Positions 59,980-64,000 of a stretch of DNA of 64,000 nt are shown piece by piece. A program made the position numbers and the translations under genes. The stretch covers positions 124,001-188,000 of the forward strand of contig NZ_BJYS01000005.1 in the NCBI RefSeq assembly GCF_007991635.1. Direction: 5' to 3'. The notes under the pieces were generated by a model. That model saw nothing but the letters and a program-made list of their open reading frames with translations. It was not told the origin of the DNA and searched no databases. Each line of letters starts with the position of its first letter. Within the stretch, counting starts at the first letter, position 1. Source of the stretch: Adhaeribacter aerolatus. Lineage in GTDB: Bacteria; Bacteroidota; Bacteroidia; Cytophagales; Hymenobacteraceae.

Positions 59980-60138
59980 GATGTTTTAAATTTATTTTTT
60001 TCCCTTAAAGTTATATTTTTCGATGTAAAGCTACCACAATTCTTTTAATAATTCAAATTAAATTGAAGAATTTTCACAATAGCGAGTTTTTACACCTAAT
60101 TTACAGTTAACAGAATACTCCAACATCCCAAATTTTTC

Positions 60139-61278
60139 TTATTTTAAAATTTCTCTCGAAATTACAATTTTCTGAATTTCAGAGGTTCCTTCGTAAATTT
60201 GGGTTATTTTGGCATCGCGCATTAACCTTTCTACGTGGTACTCTTTTACGAACCCGTAGCCGCCGTGTATCTGCACCGCTTCTATGGTAGTTTCCATAGC
60301 TACCCGGGATGCATAAAGCTTAGCCATAGCCCCAGATTTAGCGTAATCACGACCGGCATCTTTATCTGAAGCCGCCTGCAAACATAACAAACGGGCTGCC
60401 TCAATGTTTGTAACCATTTCGGCTAATTTAAACTGAATTGCCTGGTGCTGAGCTATTTCTACGCCAAAGGTTTTACGCTGCTTGGCATAGTTAAGCGCTA
60501 GTTCATACGCGCCCGAGGCAATACCCAGGGCCTGCGAGGCAATGCCAATCCGGCCGCCATTTAGCACACTCATAGCAAATTTAAACCCAAAGCCATCTTC
60601 GCCTATCCGGTTCTCCTTCGGCACCTTCACATCCGTAAACATTAACGAATGTGTATCGGAGCCGCGTATACCCATTTTATTTTCTTTTGGTCCGATTTCA
60701 AATCCTGGCATGTCGCGCTCCACAATCAGGGCGTTAATTCCTTTATGCCTCAGTTCGGGATGCGTTTGAGCAATAACCAGGTAAACCGAAGCCGTGCTAC
60801 CGTTGGTAATCCAGTTTTTGGTGCCATTCAGTAAGTAATAATCGCCTTTATCTTCGGCGGTGGTGCGCTGCATGGTCGCATCCGAACCGGCTTCGGGCTC
60901 CGACAAACAGAAGGCCCCGATTATCTCCCCGGCCGCCAAACGGGTTAAATATTTCTGCTTTTGGGCTTCGGTACCGTATTTCTCCAGGCCCCAGCACACC
61001 AGCGAATTATTAACCGACATAACCACCGAAGCCGAAGCATCTACTTTAGATATTTCTTCCATAGCCAGCACATAAGAAACGGTATCCATGCCGCCGCCAT
61101 TGTATTCCGGACTCACCATCATGCCTAAAAAGCCCAACTCTCCCATTTTTTTTATTTCTTCCGCCGGAAACTTCTGGTGTTCGTCGCGTTCTATTACACC
61201 CGGCAGCAACTCAGTTTGGGCAAAATCACGGGCTGCTTCCTGTACTGCCAAATGTTCTTCCGTAAGCTCGAAATTCAT
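60139..61278 (-). CDS. Acyl-CoA dehydrogenase (short/medium-chain type)
   Basis: 379 residues. FAD-binding signatures AFCLSEPEAGSDATMQRTTA and LNGTKNWITNG, then PKENRIGEDGFGFKFAMSVL, RKTFGVEIAQHQAIQFKLAE and KLYASRVAMETTIEAVQIHG. The catalytic base is Glu363 in IYEGTSEIQKIVISREIL. This position is typical of short-chain and butyryl-CoA dehydrogenases. It oxidises acyl-CoA to trans-2-enoyl-CoA and passes electrons to ETF. No ETF genes are beside it. Confidence 0.96.
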   Translation of the reverse strand: MNFELTEEHLAVQEAARDFAQTELLPGVIERDEHQKFPAEEIKKMGELGFLGMMVSPEYNGGGMDTVSYVLAMEEISKVDASASVVMSVNNSLVCWGLEKYGTEAQKQKYLTRLAAGEIIGAFCLSEPEAGSDATMQRTTAEDKGDYYLLNGTKNWITNGSTASVYLVIAQTHPELRHKGINALIVERDMPGFEIGPKENKMGIRGSDTHSLMFTDVKVPKENRIGEDGFGFKFAMSVLNGGRIGIASQALGIASGAYELALNYAKQRKTFGVEIAQHQAIQFKLAEMVTNIEAARLLCLQAASDKDAGRDYAKSGAMAKLYASRVAMETTIEAVQIHGGYGFVKEYHVERLMRDAKITQIYEGTSEIQKIVISREILK

Positions 61279-61403
61279 AGGACTCTCTATATTTAGGTAG
61301 ACGTTAAGTTAAGTGCCTGAAATTTAGCAAAGTAAATATTAGTATGCAAGCATACCATTAAAACGCTTACGTATAGCTTAAAGTACACTATATTCACAAA
61401 AAA

Positions 61404-61435
61404 GCGCTGCATCCGATATTATTCAGATGCAGCGC
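61404..61435 (-). terminator. Terminator at the end of the panD-to-zinc-peptidase run
   Basis: GCGCTGCATC (61404-61413) pairs with GATGCAGCGC (61426-61435). On the minus strand TTTTTTGTG follows. It lies about 32 bases past the stop at 61467. Confidence 0.85.
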
Positions 61436-61466
61436 CTGTTAAGTTTTATTTAATTGGTAAAGGTTA

Positions 61467-62153
61467 TTATTCGCGCCGGCCGCCACCCAGTAATAAAGAG
61501 GCATAGTACAGCAAAGATGCCAATGAACCAAGCGCTGCCACTACGTACGTCATAGCCGCCCACTTAAGCGAATCTTTCGCCATAGCATGCTCCTGGGTGG
61601 TTACAATACCGCGGGTATCCATCCAGGCCAGTGCCCGGCGGCTGGCATCAAACTCAACCGGTAAGGTAATAAAGCTAAACAAAGTAGTTAAGGCAAACAA
61701 AGCCACCCCAATTGCCAAAGGAATCAGCGTAGTCTGAATCATAATAATACCAATCAGCAGTATCCATTGCATGTACCGCGAAGCCACACTCAGCGCCGGC
61801 ACCATGGCCGACCGGAATTTAAGCATGCTGTAAGCTGTAGCGTGCTGTACGGCGTGACCACATTCGTGGGCCGCTACGGCTGCCGCAGCAGCACTCCGCG
61901 AAGCGTAAACCCCTTCACTCAGGTTAACTGTTTTGTTCGTTGGGTCATAATGGTCAGTCAGCATACCTTCGGTAGAAATAACCCGCACGTCGGTAATATT
62001 ATTGTCGGCCAACATCATTTCGGCCACTTCTCTACCACTTAAACCCGAGCGCAAACCTATTTCGGAATATTTCCGGAATTTACTTTTTAGTGTCCAACTC
62101 ACCGCCATGCTCGCCAGCATGAAGATGATCATAATTATATATATACCACCCAT
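61467..62153 (-). CDS. Membrane zinc metallopeptidase (Zn_peptidase_2 family)
   Basis: 228 residues. Membrane helix at about 2-20; zinc-binding AAHECGHAVQH with HExGH at 96-100; then helices about 125-150, 153-177 and 200-225. The text 'EMMLADNNITDVRVISTEG' and DHYDPTNKTVNLSEGVYASR before the catalytic helix is diagnostic of the family. It is an integral membrane protease of the YugP type. The substrate is unknown. Last gene of a minus-strand run (panD, flippase-like, rfaE2, zinc peptidase), with a 20-base gap upstream. Confidence 0.93.
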   Translation of the reverse strand: MGGIYIIMIIFMLASMAVSWTLKSKFRKYSEIGLRSGLSGREVAEMMLADNNITDVRVISTEGMLTDHYDPTNKTVNLSEGVYASRSAAAAAVAAHECGHAVQHATAYSMLKFRSAMVPALSVASRYMQWILLIGIIMIQTTLIPLAIGVALFALTTLFSFITLPVEFDASRRALAWMDTRGIVTTQEHAMAKDSLKWAAMTYVVAALGSLASLLYYASLLLGGGRRE

Positions 62154-62173
62154 TTTCTTTTATCCTTATTTAA

Positions 62174-62650
62174 TTATCGTCTTATTTTATCTACTATTCC
62201 TGATGTTGAATACCCTTTTACGAGCGGAATGGTTTTAACTTCGCCGCCATTTTGTAAAACGATGTCATGGCCCACTATATTTTCAAGGGCGTAATCATCT
62301 CCTTTTACCAATATATCGGGCATTACCGCTTTAATAAGCTCGTAAGGCGTTTCTTCATCAAATAATACTACGGTGTCTACAAACAATAAGGATGCCATAA
62401 TACGGGCACGTGACATTTCGTCTTGCAAGGGTCTTTCGGGGCCTTTTAAGCGGCTTACCGAGGCATCGGTATTAACGGCCACCAGCAATTTGTCACCCAA
62501 TTGCTTTGCTTTTTCTAAATAATCAATGTGCCCCAGGTGCAGCAAATCAAAGCAGCCGTTGGTAAAAACCACGCACAGCCCTTGAGCCTTCCAATCGTTT
62601 ACCTGCTGCACCAGTTCAGAACGGGTCAATATTTTATCGATGGATTTCAT
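62174..62650 (-). CDS. D-glycero-beta-D-manno-heptose-1-phosphate adenylyltransferase (RfaE2 type)
   Basis: 158 residues from the ATG at 62650. A TTG at 62665 would give five more residues within the overlap with the previous gene. Nucleotidyltransferase signature GCFDLLHLGHIDYLEKAKQ with the HxGH (HLGH) ATP site, then 'VAVNTDASVSRLKGPERPLQ' and DILVKGDDYALENIVGHDIV, closing KTIPLVKGYSTSGIVDKIRR. It forms ADP-heptose for lipopolysaccharide cores, but the family also includes other glycerol- or sugar-phosphate adenylyl- and cytidylyltransferases. The heptose assignment rests on the RfaE2-like ending. No kinase domain is fused. Confidence 0.88.
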   Translation of the reverse strand: MKSIDKILTRSELVQQVNDWKAQGLCVVFTNGCFDLLHLGHIDYLEKAKQLGDKLLVAVNTDASVSRLKGPERPLQDEMSRARIMASLLFVDTVVLFDEETPYELIKAVMPDILVKGDDYALENIVGHDIVLQNGGEVKTIPLVKGYSTSGIVDKIRR

Positions 62651-63686
62651 TGGGCGTGGCAACAATATTTATAACAGTATTGGGGTTATTCTTTTTTGAT
62701 AAGCTAATAATGAAACTAATACCACCCAGCAACACGACCATCAGGGTTTGGGAAGTATGATTAATAAGGGCAAAGGCCATTCCGGCTTCCTTGGCTACGC
62801 CGTATAACAGCAACGTATTAGTCACCATCATGTGGAACACGCCAATACCGCCCTGCACCGGCACACTCATGCCTAAGCTACCAATAACCAACACCGCAAA
62901 AGCCGCCATCGGGCTTAACCCAGCCGTAGCGGGCAAGGCAAAAAAGGACAAGTAACCCATCAGGTAATAAGTAAGCCAGACAAACAAAGTGTGCGCAATA
63001 AAAACCGGTTTGTTATCTAATTTGGCAATGCTAAATATACCGTTCAGAAAACCTCTTACCAACGCTTCTACTTTAAGGTAAAACTTGTTTTGCCGCAGGC
63101 TATTCAAGAAAAATACCAGTGTAATTATTAAAGCTAACCCTCCTACTACAAACAATCCTACTACCACATAAATAAGGGTACTATTCTGCTGCACGGAGTT
63201 ATAGCGGTCGGTAAGTAAACCCAGAAAATACGTGTGCAAGCGGTCGAACTCCACCATAAAGGCAATTCCCATCAGCGATAAAAGCATGACCATATCTATT
63301 AACCTCTCGGTAATTACGGTGCCAAACGAAGCCTGAATTGGAATATCGCTACTTCTTTTAAGAATCGAACACCGGAATACTTCGCCCATGCGGGGCAAAA
63401 CCAAATTAGCCAGGTACCCAATCATCATGGCGTGGTAAGTATTAGTAAAAGTTACTTTTGGGTTTATTGGCTGTAGTTGCATTTTCCAGCGGTAAGCCCG
63501 GCTCAGAAAACCCGACAGAGCAATAGTAAGCGATAATCCCAGCCAGTAAAAATTAGTCTGATATAATTGCGCCCGGAGCAAATCAAAGTTTATACCTTTT
63601 AGGGCATACCACATTAAAAAAACCGACAGGCTTAAAACCACTACATACTTAACAATATCCAGCAGTTTTTTTAGTAGTGGGCTCAT
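62634..63686 (-). CDS. Lysylphosphatidylglycerol-synthase-TM / flippase-like integral membrane protein
   Basis: 350 residues with about eight transmembrane helices. YbhN/AglD-family marks include [18 protein letters not shown], '[20 protein letters not shown]', [20 protein letters not shown] and [10 protein letters not shown], then [20 protein letters not shown]. Proteins of this family are thought to flip lipids or lipid-linked sugars, and lack the catalytic domain of MprF. It overlaps panD by 4 bases and the RfaE2 gene by 17, so these genes are translationally coupled. The same order is frequent in Cytophagales. Confidence 0.92.
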   Translation of the reverse strand: MSPLLKKLLDIVKYVVVLSLSVFLMWYALKGINFDLLRAQLYQTNFYWLGLSLTIALSGFLSRAYRWKMQLQPINPKVTFTNTYHAMMIGYLANLVLPRMGEVFRCSILKRSSDIPIQASFGTVITERLIDMVMLLSLMGIAFMVEFDRLHTYFLGLLTDRYNSVQQNSTLIYVVVGLFVVGGLALIITLVFFLNSLRQNKFYLKVEALVRGFLNGIFSIAKLDNKPVFIAHTLFVWLTYYLMGYLSFFALPATAGLSPMAAFAVLVIGSLGMSVPVQGGIGVFHMMVTNTLLLYGVAKEAGMAFALINHTSQTLMVVLLGGISFIISLSKKNNPNTVINIVATPNEIHR

Positions 63687-64000
63687 ACTAATCGGTTATG
63701 CTGATCGGGAAATACCAGGGTGGGCTGGTGTTCTTTGGCTTTACTGAATTCTATCTGGCAGTAAGAGAATATTATCACCACATCGCCCACCTGTACTTTG
63801 CGGGCCGCCGGGCCGTTGAGGCAAATAGTACCCGTACCGCGCGCTCCTTTTATTACGTACGTTTCAAAACGCTCCCCATTATTTATATTTACAATGGTAA
63901 CTTTCTCGTTTTCCACCATATTGGCGGCATCAATCAGGTCTTCGTCAATCGTTACGCTTCCCACATAATGCAGCTCCGCCTGTGTAACTTTTACTCGGTG
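63683..64000 (-). CDS. panD: Aspartate 1-decarboxylase precursor (5' partial)
   Basis: The frame remains open to base 64000. The visible part starts [20 protein letters not shown], so about ten residues (the usual beginning of PanD) are missing. A GTG within YVGS near 63964 is not the start. The Gly-Ser self-cleavage site, which yields the pyruvoyl group, is in YVGSVTID; the rest has [15 protein letters not shown]-like ([15 protein letters not shown]), [20 protein letters not shown] and YCQIEF. It makes beta-alanine for pantothenate. Pantothenate serves CoA synthesis, whose last enzyme coaE is in this window. Confidence 0.95.
   Translation of the reverse strand, partial: HRVKVTQAELHYVGSVTIDEDLIDAANMVENEKVTIVNINNGERFETYVIKGARGTGTICLNGPAARKVQVGDVVIIFSYCQIEFSKAKEHQPTLVFPDQHNRLV

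Overview
The window looks like chromosomal DNA of a Bacteroidota bacterium, most likely of the order Cytophagales and probably near Hymenobacteraceae (Adhaeribacter/Hymenobacter-like). This is inferred from the SusC/SusD pair with FecR and ECF sigma factors, Bacteroidota-only families (DUF4293, DUF4476, long NusB, 387-residue PurM), promoters of the TTG-N17-23-TAnnTTTG type, and the near absence of Shine-Dalgarno sequences. No database could be searched. Family names come from motifs read in the translated sequence.

Layout. 1-5605 (+): a run of four exported proteins. It opens with the C-terminal part of a PVC-type membrane-bound dehydrogenase carrying HEAT-like repeats and a haem c site. A carbohydrate-binding-like protein, a neutral-ceramidase-like protein and a polysaccharide deacetylase follow. 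5758-9262 (-): a five-PAS histidine kinase, a stand-alone receiver and a GAF protein. 10175-13198: a PepSY-like lipoprotein divergent from an ECF sigma factor whose partner gene encodes a protein with a cytoplasmic N-terminus, one inner-membrane helix and a C-terminal outer-membrane barrel, matching the dual-membrane-spanning anti-sigma architecture. 13253-18616 (-): a housekeeping run, coaE, ybbR-like, yajC, DUF1573, isocitrate dehydrogenase, ytxH-like and nusB. 18897-20681 (+): an ABC exporter, then tRNA-Pro(GGG).

20852-25384 is the accessory part. It is gene-poor and holds small orphan ORFs, a HigA-like fragment, an XRE/CI-like regulator, two very small ORFs ending at a strong terminator, and a LuxR-type regulator whose receiver domain has lost its phosphoacceptor Asp. 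25623-35883 returns to core genes: a TEX264/GyrI-like protein, a second ABC exporter, truA, a thiolase, DUF4293, DUF4476, purM and an OmpA-PD40 lipoprotein.

37079-47247 (-) is the most coherent locus. It holds an ECF sigma factor, a FecR anti-sigma, a SusC receiver with the STN signalling domain, SusD, a beta-propeller phytase directly after susD, and a PhoX-type phosphatase. The proposal is a surface-sensed uptake and hydrolysis system for phytate or related organophosphates. After tRNA-Phe(GAA), 48237-50487 encodes an HdrC/HdrB-like iron-sulphur pair. 51169-55694 has a cyclase-family lipoprotein, a pectate-lyase-fold protein without an obvious signal peptide, and an isoaspartyl peptidase. 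55790-58815 has a DnaJ-TPR protein and an overlapping trio (holin-like membrane protein, unknown, GGGP-synthase-like enzyme). 59056-64000 (-) has an AraC regulator, an acyl-CoA dehydrogenase, a zinc peptidase, a RfaE2-type nucleotidyltransferase, a flippase-like membrane protein and panD, which runs off the window end.

No insertion sequence, CRISPR array, rRNA operon or complete prophage was seen.
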